A stretch of 64,000 bases of DNA, taken from NCBI GenBank assembly GCA_031551965.1, contig JAVBMW010000006.1, positions 62,001 to 126,000 on the forward strand, given 5' to 3'. A program made the position numbers and the translations under genes. Shown here one piece after another: positions 43,278 through 52,100 of this stretch (the stretch's first letter is position 1; the number at the start of each line of letters is the position of its first letter). Under the pieces are notes generated by a model that was not told the DNA's origin, made no database searches, and saw only the letters and a program-made list of their open reading frames with translations. Source of the DNA: CALVGQ01 sp031551965 (lineage in GTDB: Bacteria; Bacillota_I; Bacilli_A; Erysipelotrichales; Erysipelotrichaceae).

Positions 43278-46271
43278 TTAATGCTTTTCAAAATAATCAA
43301 TTAATATATGTTTAATATATTGATATCTTCTAGCATAGGAATTATCGATGCGAATCAATTGTAAGTTATGTGCTTTACATATTTCTTGTTTCTTTGTATC
43401 TCTTTTTTTAACTATTTCTTTTTCCACATGTTCTTTTCCATCAAGTTCGATTGCTAAAACTGGAAATTTTTCTTTTCCACTTTTTTCATAAACTACAAAA
43501 TCAAATCTTCCAGTATAAAACAATCCTACACTCGCCAAATTTTCTTTAAAGACATGTGCTATCGCCACTTCTTTTTCTATACTATATTTTCTTTTTCCAT
43601 CAAAAATATTATCCATTGCGTGATTCAGCGTTTCCAAAAACACTGTTTCAGTTTCTGAACTATACGGTTTTATTCCCAACGCTCTTGAAGCTGTTGTTTT
43701 TTCCGTAACTAATGTAGTGCCATTACTTTTAACGTAATCAACTAGCTCATACAAATCATCATCATTTAAAGTGTGGTGCAAGCGATTCAAAATCCCTAAA
43801 TCAGTAATAATAATCAGTTCTTTTTTCGCTCTTGATGTTGCAACATTGATCAACTCTTTATTGTTTTTCAACCAATCATATGTCTTTACATGAGTTCTAT
43901 TAGTAAGCCCCAAAGAAAATAAGATCGTATCTTTTTCATCTCCTTGAAAAGCATGAACAGTACCACAGGATACATTTTGAATATTATTCTCTTTTAAGCA
44001 TGAATTGATCAATTCTTTTTGCTTAACAAATGGCGTTATAATACCTATCTCATTTCCTTTATGTTCCGATATGTATTCCATAATTCTTTGAGCTTCTCCA
44101 TAAGATGAATTTTTATCATCATATGACTGACTTTTAACATCGATCAGTTGTAAGGGCTGTTCAGAAACCACTGTACTTTTAATATTTAGTTTTCTGTTAT
44201 AGTATTTTTGATTGCTAAACTCAATTATTTTTGGATGACATCGATAATGATAGCTTAAAAGTATTTCATCACTGATCGAATCAACCGACAAAAATGTTTT
44301 ATAAATTGAATTTTTAATATAATCATACTCATCTAAAACCTGATACTTCTTTTTAAGTTTTTCATTTACATTATCTTCCAACAAAACAACCGGTTGAAGT
44401 TGTTGAGGATCACCTACCAGCATCAAACTTTTCGCCCTCATGACAACAACTAAAGACACAGCTGTATTGCATTGACTTGCCTCATCAATGATCGCCAAAT
44501 CAAAATATTGCTGAGGAGTTGCCAATTTACTCGCAGATAAACAGGTAGTAATAATGATTGGAAAGAGTTCAATGAAATCATTCAAGTTTTGAGGTACACT
44601 TAAATAACGATTAAAACTTTGTACCTTTTCATCTTCATCCCCAATAACTAATATCTCTCTTAAATTATCATATTTTGGTTCTTTTAAACGTTTATAATAT
44701 TTGATCGATGTATAATATAGATATTTTAAAAAGTCATCCCGATCAGTATCGATAAGTTTTAATGCATCTTGAATATCAATATCGCCTAGTTTATCCAACT
44801 CTTGTTGAATTTTGGGTAATTGATTTACACTCAATTCAATATTTAGATTCATATGACAATTTGAATCTAAAATCGTATCGATTGTTTCTTTTCTTTCTTT
44901 TAAATCTAGGATTCTTTCATAATCTTTTAATAATGACTTCAACTTATTCGCTTTTTCTATTTCATTCTCTTTATTTTTATTTAATGTGTTTTCAAATATA
45001 TTAATATTCTTCACAGATTCATAATTATTCAATAGTTCATTCAAACTTACTTTCAAAACCTCATTATTACCATGTCTAAATACTGGAAACAAGATATTCT
45101 TTCCATTGTATTTTACTGATTGAAGTCCTTTTAATACTCCATTAATCGGATGATTATTATAAGATGAAAACAAAACGGTTTTATCATTAAAAAAAGCCGT
45201 TGTCAGAGTATTAATGATCGTATTTGTTTTCCCTGTTCCCGGTGGCCCTTGCACATAGGTAAGAGGCGATTTGAGTGCATTATTAATAGCTAGAAGTTGA
45301 TCCAAATTTACCTTTTGATTCAAGAGGGCAAAATTAACACTTTTTCGGCTAACTGGTTTTTTTACTAAATCACCAAAAAAAGCTTTTATTGGTACAGTAG
45401 TTTCTTCTGAAAAATAGTGTTCAACGATCATTTTATATTCATAATCAAGATCGATCAAAATATCATTACCAATCGCAACTAAATAGGGCCTATCATCAAG
45501 TCCTTTAAGACGCTTGTTATATTCAAGAATCGCATCTTTGATCTTCTCTTGATTTATTTTAAAATCTTCCAACATCCAATAATCTACTGGATCTAAAAAG
45601 GCATTGATCGACCTCTTTACTCCGCTGATTGTAAATTCTTTGCATAACACAATTGAATCCTCTAGTTTCAAACAACGATTTCCAAGATCCACAAACATAT
45701 TTTGATACGCTAAAACATACAAACCTTTATCTGTATGTATACTCAAACAATTTAAAGCTAATTGCTTGATCTTCTTTTCATCTTTAGATTGATTGTATTT
45801 AAAATAATCAATGATTTGAGTATATTGTAAATCAGTTAATGTATAAAATCCTTGTGCTATTTTCTCCTGATCCAAATAACTGATCAGTTTATATTCACAT
45901 TTATATGGAGTTGAATCCAGTTTATTGCATTCTGCTAAGTAATTTAATATTCGATGGTTTGCGACATTATCAAACAACTCTGCATAAAGATGAGGATTAT
46001 CAGTGATGTTTTGTAGTAGTTCTTCATTAACCGAAGCATAAGTTCCTTCTAATATTGAAGAAACTAATATATTCTCATATTTTACATTGAGTTCTTTTTT
46101 CTGCCCACTTGAAATATTGATTCCATCAACGATCAATGTTTTTTGCATTAAATTGATATCTTTAATACCGATCCAATATTTTGTGATCTTTTCTTCTCGA
46201 TTTTGGTACTCAATATAAAGCCACTTTCCTTCATGAAGTGCTCTGAATATATCACGATATACACCTTTCAT
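43278..46271 (-). CDS. SF1 helicase fused to a DUF2726 nuclease-like domain
   Basis: A 997-residue protein. An N-terminal part of about 330 residues has no clear match, though it begins like a WYL/SH3-type module (EGKWLYIEYQN). The UPF1/Dna2-like superfamily 1 core follows: Walker A YVQGPPGTGKTNT near 342, Walker B LAIIDEASQC near 595, LVGDPQQLQPVV, GIITPFVKQKEL and VATSRAKKEL. The C-terminal 130 residues are DUF2726-like, with a PD-(D/E)XK-type pattern (GRFDFVVYE...AIELDGKEH...KKRDTKKQEIC near 920-960). Helicase-nuclease fusions like this often act in DNA repair or phage defence. It is monocistronic, with TATAAT 30 bp upstream. Confidence 0.85.
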   Translation of the reverse strand: MKGVYRDIFRALHEGKWLYIEYQNREEKITKYWIGIKDINLMQKTLIVDGINISSGQKKELNVKYENILVSSILEGTYASVNEELLQNITDNPHLYAELFDNVANHRILNYLAECNKLDSTPYKCEYKLISYLDQEKIAQGFYTLTDLQYTQIIDYFKYNQSKDEKKIKQLALNCLSIHTDKGLYVLAYQNMFVDLGNRCLKLEDSIVLCKEFTISGVKRSINAFLDPVDYWMLEDFKINQEKIKDAILEYNKRLKGLDDRPYLVAIGNDILIDLDYEYKMIVEHYFSEETTVPIKAFFGDLVKKPVSRKSVNFALLNQKVNLDQLLAINNALKSPLTYVQGPPGTGKTNTIINTLTTAFFNDKTVLFSSYNNHPINGVLKGLQSVKYNGKNILFPVFRHGNNEVLKVSLNELLNNYESVKNINIFENTLNKNKENEIEKANKLKSLLKDYERILDLKERKETIDTILDSNCHMNLNIELSVNQLPKIQQELDKLGDIDIQDALKLIDTDRDDFLKYLYYTSIKYYKRLKEPKYDNLREILVIGDEDEKVQSFNRYLSVPQNLNDFIELFPIIITTCLSASKLATPQQYFDLAIIDEASQCNTAVSLVVVMRAKSLMLVGDPQQLQPVVLLEDNVNEKLKKKYQVLDEYDYIKNSIYKTFLSVDSISDEILLSYHYRCHPKIIEFSNQKYYNRKLNIKSTVVSEQPLQLIDVKSQSYDDKNSSYGEAQRIMEYISEHKGNEIGIITPFVKQKELINSCLKENNIQNVSCGTVHAFQGDEKDTILFSLGLTNRTHVKTYDWLKNNKELINVATSRAKKELIIITDLGILNRLHHTLNDDDLYELVDYVKSNGTTLVTEKTTASRALGIKPYSSETETVFLETLNHAMDNIFDGKRKYSIEKEVAIAHVFKENLASVGLFYTGRFDFVVYEKSGKEKFPVLAIELDGKEHVEKEIVKKRDTKKQEICKAHNLQLIRIDNSYARRYQYIKHILIDYFEKH

Positions 46272-46408
46272 CGCATCTCACCTCAAATCTTCGTAAGCTA
46301 ATTATACTATATTTTACCTTTTCTATTAAGTACTCTTAATACATTAGTAAATTACACTACATTTGATAATCAATAAAATTCTACAGGAAACATTAAACGC
46401 AATAAAAA

Positions 46409-46422
46409 TGCGTATTTACGCA
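46409..46422. promoter_or_regulatory. 14-bp palindrome upstream of the helicase gene
   Basis: TGCGTA-TT-TACGCA is a perfect 14-bp inverted repeat about 140 bp upstream of the helicase start. It could be a regulator site. No other feature explains it. Confidence 0.4.
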
Positions 46423-46542
46423 AATATTTTACGTATAAGGGATAGACTGCTTAAATGCCATTCTTTATATCTATTTTTAGAGTCTTTAGTTCTACTACTT
46501 TCATTACTTTCATCATTACGTTGAAACTAAGATAACAGTATC

Positions 46543-46626
46543 TCAAAATCGCTATTTTTTTAAATGCTAAATAGTTCAAAATCGCTGTTTTCAAAAATTA
46601 AAATACATTCAAATTCGCTATTTTTT
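46543..46626. repeat. Three direct repeats with 33-bp period
   Basis: TCAAAATCGCTATTTTTT (46543), TCAAAATCGCTGTTTT (46576) and TCAAATTCGCTATTTTTT (46609) start exactly 33 bp apart. The bases between are A/T-rich and not conserved. They lie in the 370-bp gap between the helicase start and the rpsI-like repeat, where no gene is seen. Equal three-turn spacing suggests protein sites on one DNA face. Confidence 0.7.
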
Positions 46627-46641
46627 GCTATTATCAGCTAA

Positions 46642-46716
46642 AAAACGAAAAAGAACCTCCAAATAAGGAAGTTCTTGATTGTCTCTGTAGATAATTTGAT
46701 TAACGTTTTGATAATT
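46642..46716. repeat. Distal copy of the rpsI 3' end and terminator
   Basis: A 75-bp segment matches 48089-48163 at about 71 of 77 aligned positions by hand. It contains a pseudo-tail of rpsI reading E-L-S-K-R-stop on the minus strand, directly preceded by an in-frame TAG, and then the rpsI terminator hairpin (46651-46676). With the proximal copy it brackets one gene as a direct repeat, like the ends of an integrated element. Confidence 0.85.
46651..46676 (-). terminator. Terminator in the distal rpsI repeat copy
   Basis: On the minus strand AAGAACTTCC/GGAGGTTCTT form a 10-bp stem (one G-U), followed by TTTTCGTTTT. It can now end the transcript of the bracketed gene. Confidence 0.8.
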
Positions 46717-46795
46717 CCTAGCCTTTTAAAATAAGGATATAAGGGGCGTTTTGCTACTTTGTGATACCTTATGAAAGCTCATATCAATATACAGC

Positions 46796-47890
46796 TTACG
46801 ACATAGATAATTCTTTATCAAGCCATGTCATAATATATTCTCTATCTTGCTTAGTATTGATAGGAAGATTGAAATTCAAACATCTGCATTTTTGATATTC
46901 TTTTCCATCAATTGAAAATCGAAGATTTGTGCATTTAGGATTGCATGCATTGGGATCATTCAGTTTGGCACAATTCCAACTGTTTTTAACTGCTTCAAGA
47001 ATATTTTCAGGTGCTTGTGACAGCAAATTTGATTGTTCATTTATTAGTTTTGAGTTTAATTTTATATAAGCTCCATCCATCGATATGCGAGCAGAAAAAA
47101 CCACTGTCTTAAATACTTTTGATGTATATGTAAATACAAATTCGTTCATCTGATACTTCGAATCACATTTACAATTCTGATTGAGTAAAAACTCATGAAT
47201 ACTAACCAGAAAGCTTTTATATTCGTCTTGTAAAGAACCAATGCAATCTATCAATTGAGGCGAAAACTTTTTAGGCAACGCCAGAGCGTGGTAATCACAG
47301 CGCATAAAAATGCTTGCTATGGCCCCTTTATCCTTATGTCCTTTGCCCATAAGTGCAGTTGCATCTGCCATTGCTTTTAATCCGACTAGAGTATAGTTAC
47401 TATTAGGATATCGTATTTCTATTAAACCTGCTTTATTCAGTTTATAAGATATATCCTTTATATCTATATCCAAAAATGCAAATCCTAAGTCTGCTAGAAA
47501 TAGGAAGCATTGGTTTGGTTTACTCCCATGTATTTCTTTAAACGCAATACTTAATTCATTTCCGTCAATAAACAAGCATTTAGATGCATTATCAAGTCTG
47601 CCATGCAAACCGATACAATATAGTAAATAGAGGGGATGTATCAAACTTGGAAAACTCTTTTCAAACGCAATGGTGGTCTTTTCTACTTCACTTTGAGTTG
47701 TTGTATTATCTGCATTTTCGATAGCAGTGTCAATAAAACGATATAATAAGGACTGGAAATCGTTGACTCCTTTTAAGATATCCGCTCCATTACTGTCACC
47801 GATCAACCTTACATTGATATCGAATGTATTTGGTATATCTTCTACAATATTGCTTCTTAAAAATAATGCTATCTCTTTTAAAGTTTTCAT
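46796..47890 (-). CDS. Uncharacterised protein inserted beside rpsI
   Basis: A 364-residue soluble protein; no family is recognised. The C-terminal 60 residues contain a Cys cluster (C-AKLNDPNA-C-NPK-C, then K-C-R-C) followed by INTKQDREYIMTWLDKEL, which suggests metal binding. A second pair, C-K-C, is near residue 240. There is no signal peptide or membrane segment. ATG 47890 follows a strong GGAGGAG; an in-frame start 14 codons earlier lacks one. It is the only gene between two direct copies of the rpsI 3' end, so it may be cargo of an integrated or decayed element. Confidence 0.8.
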   Translation of the reverse strand: MKTLKEIALFLRSNIVEDIPNTFDINVRLIGDSNGADILKGVNDFQSLLYRFIDTAIENADNTTTQSEVEKTTIAFEKSFPSLIHPLYLLYCIGLHGRLDNASKCLFIDGNELSIAFKEIHGSKPNQCFLFLADLGFAFLDIDIKDISYKLNKAGLIEIRYPNSNYTLVGLKAMADATALMGKGHKDKGAIASIFMRCDYHALALPKKFSPQLIDCIGSLQDEYKSFLVSIHEFLLNQNCKCDSKYQMNEFVFTYTSKVFKTVVFSARISMDGAYIKLNSKLINEQSNLLSQAPENILEAVKNSWNCAKLNDPNACNPKCTNLRFSIDGKEYQKCRCLNFNLPINTKQDREYIMTWLDKELSMS

Positions 47891-48088
47891 AAGAATCTCC
47901 TCCGACAAAAATTGTATTCTAAATTTAACCAAATTTATTTAAATAACCATAAGTTTCCTGTTGAGTGCATTATAACATATTCCTATTCCTCAAATTTAAA
48001 TTTTTTTCATTTTTGAGGAACAAAATCGATATAATTTGTAACACCTTATAAAACTTATTAAATTTCCTATAGCATTTAGTTTATATGC

Positions 48089-48163
48089 AAAACGAAAAAG
48101 AACCTCCATAAGGAAGTTCTTGATTGTCTCTGTACGATAATATAGATTAACGTTTTGAGAATT
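48089..48163. repeat. Proximal copy: rpsI 3' end and terminator
   Basis: The partner of the 46642-46716 repeat, in the same orientation, 1447 bp away. It covers the last 17 bp of rpsI including the stop codon, then 27 bp and the terminator hairpin (48098-48121). Confidence 0.85.
48098..48121 (-). terminator. Terminator of rplM-rpsI
   Basis: AAGAACCTCC/GGAAGTTCTT form a 10-bp stem (one G-U in RNA) with a 4-nt loop, followed by TTTTTCG on the minus strand, 26 bp past the rpsI stop. Confidence 0.85.
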
Positions 48164-48554
48164 GTGGAGCACGACGTGCACCTTTAAGTCCGTATTTCTT
48201 ACGTTCTTTACCACGACTATCACGTGTTAAGAATCCAGCTGCTTTTAATGCAGGACGGAAGTCTGAAGAAACTTCCAACAATGCACGAGCAACACCATGA
48301 CGGATTGCACCAGCTTGACCTGTGTATCCTCCACCACAAACATTGATCTTGATGTCATATGCTTCAAGAGTATTTGTTAATTCAAGTGGAGCTTTTACGA
48401 TCATTCGTAATGTTTCAAGAGGTAAGTATTCTTCTAAGCTCTTTGTATTTACTACGATGTTTCCAGTCCCAGGAGTCATGAAGACGCGTGCTACTGAAGA
48501 TTTACGACGGCCTGTACCGACGTATGTTACATTAGTTTTCTTTTTAGTTGCCAT
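48147..48554 (-). CDS. rpsI: 30S ribosomal protein S9
   Basis: A 135-residue bacterial S9. It has the hallmark VGTGRRKSSVARVFM near the N-terminus, GGGYTGQAGAIRHGVARAL in the middle, and the extended basic tail KYGLKGARRAPQFSKR that reaches the P-site tRNA. It is the second gene of the rplM-rpsI operon, 14 bp after rplM. Its last 17 bp are duplicated downstream at 46700. Confidence 0.98.
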   Translation of the reverse strand: MATKKKTNVTYVGTGRRKSSVARVFMTPGTGNIVVNTKSLEEYLPLETLRMIVKAPLELTNTLEAYDIKINVCGGGYTGQAGAIRHGVARALLEVSSDFRPALKAAGFLTRDSRGKERKKYGLKGARRAPQFSKR

Positions 48555-48568
48555 TGTCTATTCTCCTT

Positions 48569-49006
48569 CTAACCTTTAATTTTCAACTCAATAGGTTTTT
48601 GAGCTGCATGTGGATGATCTGCACCTTTGTAAACAAATAAATGTTTACGTTGTACATCACCAAGTCTAGTATGAGGCACCATACCATGAATAGCTTTTTC
48701 AACCCATTCAACAGTATATTGTTCTCTCATTACACGAGTTGAGCGTGTACGTAATCCACCTGGATAAAGAGAATGACTGTAGTAGAATTTCTTCTCGTTT
48801 TGATCTCCAGTAATTACAATTTTGTCTGCATTGATTACGATCACAAAGTCACCGCAGTCAACGTTTGGTGTAAATGTTGGTTTGTGTTTTCCACGTAGAA
48901 CAGCAGCTACTTCACTTGCTAAACGTCCTAGTGTTTGATTTGCTCCATCAACGATATACCATTGACGAACAACTTCATTTGGTTTTGCCATAGTTGTTTG
49001 ACGCAT
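48569..49006 (-). CDS. rplM: 50S ribosomal protein L13
   Basis: A 145-residue L13. It has the N-terminal MRQTTMAKP followed by WYIVDGANQTLGRLASEVAAVLRGKHKPTFTP, then GMVPHTRLG and LFVYKGADHPHAAQKP, all conserved. An AGAGGAGG site precedes the ATG. The leader in front folds into the L13 autoregulatory hairpin, so excess L13 probably represses the operon. Confidence 0.98.
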   Translation of the reverse strand: MRQTTMAKPNEVVRQWYIVDGANQTLGRLASEVAAVLRGKHKPTFTPNVDCGDFVIVINADKIVITGDQNEKKFYYSHSLYPGGLRTRSTRVMREQYTVEWVEKAIHGMVPHTRLGDVQRKHLFVYKGADHPHAAQKPIELKIKG

Positions 49007-49022
49007 ATTAATTTCCTCCTCT

Positions 49023-49054
49023 GGCCGATCACAGTTTCCGGGGCTGTAACTGGC
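49023..49054 (-). promoter_or_regulatory. L13 ribosomal-protein leader
   Basis: On the minus strand GCCAGTTACAG-CCCCGGAAA-CTGTGATCGGC forms a hairpin with the conserved CCCCGGAAA loop, ending about 17 nt before the rplM start. It matches the L13 leader type known from Bacillus-like Firmicutes, which binds L13. Confidence 0.8.
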
Positions 49055-49069
49055 GTAGGTCCGTTATCT

Positions 49070-49098
49070 ATAATACTTTATTTTGATGCAATAGTCAA
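49070..49098 (-). promoter_or_regulatory. Promoter of rplM-rpsI
   Basis: On the minus strand TTGACT (49098-49093) and TATTAT (49075-49070) are spaced by 17 bp, placing the transcript start just before the L13 leader. Confidence 0.75.
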
Positions 49099-49149
49099 TG
49101 CTTTATTTAATAATTCCCTTTATTTAAGCCAGTTTAAAGCCATCAAAAC

Positions 49150-49177
49150 AAGGCTAATAGCTTAAGCCATTAACCTT
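49150..49177 (-). terminator. Terminator of the giant gene
   Basis: AAGGTTAATGGC/GCTATTAGCCTT pair over 12 bp in RNA (two G-U) with a TTAA loop, followed by GTTTTG. It begins 10 bp past the stop codon. Confidence 0.7.
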
Positions 49178-49186
49178 ATTCAATTC

Positions 49187-52100
49187 TTACTTTGTAAGTT
49201 TATAGCGAGGTGATTTATTCACATTGAATACAAAGTAATCAGATGCCACGGATACTCCATTGATCATTAAGTGACCTTCTAGCTTATAATTACCCACAGG
49301 CATGTTGACAATGAAGTTTTCCAATGTATTGTATCGCTCAAATATTGTATCTTCAAGGATTCCATCTCCTCTTGCTGCCGATCTTGATTGATTGATAGCC
49401 AAACTGATCGCATCAACATAAGCCTTCATATTCAACGAAGTAATACTATCATTTATGAATGCATCATTACTTTCTCCAATCAACTTCTTCATGTACTCTT
49501 CTAAATCAGCTTCTAGAGTTTTGTCTTTGCTATAAGCTATCGTGATAGATTCAATCAAACCATTAGCTATTATAACATTGACAGTTCCTTTTTGAACATT
49601 ATCATCTCCCGCAACATTGACAGAATAATCACCATCTTTAAGTTGCCAAACATCAAAACTCCAGTTTACGAAGTAATTTGTCTGAGAAGCATTTAATTCT
49701 TTAACTTTAAGATTATCCATTAGCGGTGTTATTCCATCATTTAGTATCGCTGGAACATAGACATTATCCTCATTCAATTTTAATAATTGATATTCAATTT
49801 TAGTTAAGCTGTTATCAAAATCAACATTATTGAACGTTGTTTTAAAATCAATCTTAACATCAAATGCAATTTCTCCAGAATTCAAATCATTTAGATTTTG
49901 AACAAGTTGCTTTTGGTTCGGTTCAAGTTTAAATCCGTAACCTTCTCCACCTTCGACTTGTATCGGTATAATTAGTCGTGTAACTTCATCACCGTTCGGA
50001 TGCGTAGGGATTAAAGTACGTTGCACAGCGACAACTAAGTTATACATTTGCCCCTCTTCAAAAGCGAATCCAAGTGATTTTGAGAAATCCAGTGACATAC
50101 TGATTGGTAAAATAACTTTATCATTTTCCCCAGCTTCCATAAGATGGCTTACCAATCTATCTTTAAAGTATAAAATCATATCACTTGTAGACATTGTTAC
50201 AGTAGTATATTGATCATCAACCTTATTTTCTGTTGTCATAGTAACGATCGTATTATCTGGAAGTGGTATTTGTTCTCCAAGAAGATTTTCAATATGAACT
50301 TCTATATCAAGATACTTTCCTTTATTGATAAAGTCATATTCATAATTATAACCTTCACCCCAAGTATCTTTAAATTCAAATTGGAATGACAAAGGAATTT
50401 CTCGGTTAAATTTACCAGAAACCGAACCGTTAACTACTTCGATCGATCTTCTTGGATTTAAATGAATTAGCGGATAATCTGATGCAACTACCTTGAACTC
50501 AGAGTTCGCGTAATCATAAACCACTCCTTCATCGTTTGTATATTTATTTAGACTCACCGATGGAAGTGTTATTTCATTACATATAACTGCTCCATTTTCT
50601 TTCAATCCTGTAGACTGAAGATCCACTACAAACAAGAATTCTTCCATAGCGGCTTCTTCATCCCATCCACGATATGAAGGATGATTAAAATAATATTTAG
50701 AGTTTTCCAAATTAAAGACATCTTTTTCCTGATAATAGACAGTATTGTCAAACTCATCAACACGTGAAAATTCACTAAAACTTACCGATGTTTTTCCATC
50801 AGGGTCATCTACGTAGTAATAATACGTATAACCTGTTGCTATATCGACCATCGCGATCTTTGTCTTATATGGTAAATTCGGGTTACCTCCGGCAATTGCC
50901 CACCTGAAAACTTTGTCAACTACGATCGGTCGTGTTTCATACTCATATAGATAGTTGTCTTCATCATCTTTGAGATGGTTTCCTTTATCATCAAGGACAG
51001 GAATCTTATCTCCATTTATATCAAATTTAAACTTAGGTTCATCCGTATCTTTATCATAAACGATTGGGTCTAGCATCTTACGGATTCCAGAATAATGATA
51101 AGCCGCATAAGTTGTGTAAACACCATCATTAGTCAAGTTGATATCTTCACTAAAGAATCCATTATCAAGATCACCATCAAATCTTTCACCGATCGCATTA
51201 TAGTTTTCTACTTCTGTGAAAACCTGTAGATCAACTCTGATCGGAATTGAATCTGTAAGAGATAATACATATCCTCCGGTACTTGGAGTAACATAATAAG
51301 TTGAGTTGATGCGTGTCCATTTATTCACATCATCAATACCGGAAACTCTAAATTCTTTGAAGTTCGAACGATATTTCAAATTTCCTGAATTTGATAATAA
51401 TGTTACAGAATGGTCAGAAGAATTATACATCGACTGTCTAGAATCATATAAAATTGTTCCTCGAAGTTGAGTGATCGTTGTATTGACTTTGGTCACATCG
51501 TTATCTTTTGCATCTTTAGAGTGAGTAATTACTCCAGTACTAAAAATTGCTGCATTGACATCAACCATGATTTGATTTGCAGTTCCTTTGCTGGATTGAT
51601 ATCCATCATACAAAATATATCCAAAATCAGAAGTGTTATCTCCCATATGCCAATCGTTTCCGTTAATCGACTTAAAGTTATGTCGATTTATACTGCCTTC
51701 ACCATTTTCACCAATATCCGCTTCATCATAACTGACATTATATAATAGTTCTTTGATATTGACAGATTTTTCTTCCTGATCAAGTGGTGTATAAATTTGA
51801 ACACCTTTTTCTACAATTTCGCTGAATGGGGTATAACGCACAATATTTACATCCATACGTGTAGTTGAACCGCTACTTGCGATACGATTAGCTAATTTAG
51901 TTTGATCTGTAATAGTAACACCCGGAGTAGAATACAATTTACTTCCCGCTGTATTGATATTGTATCCATAAATTCCAAATGCCGGTGACACTGCTGCAGT
52001 AGCATTGTAATAAGTTGATCCTGAATATCCTAGAATCAATGCAGAATTTGTACCGATCACATCATTATTGCGTGCATCAATTTCATAAATATGCATTCTA

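Noticed and set aside
46543..46626. Possible CRISPR array from evenly spaced repeats
   Set aside because: Only three degenerate A/T-rich repeats, gaps of 15-17 bp, no cas genes; more like protein sites.
48089..48223. Short open frame overlapping the rpsI terminator as a separate gene
   Set aside because: It reads antisense-like or frame-shifted rpsI sequence and has no ribosome site; it is a by-product of rpsI and its repeat.
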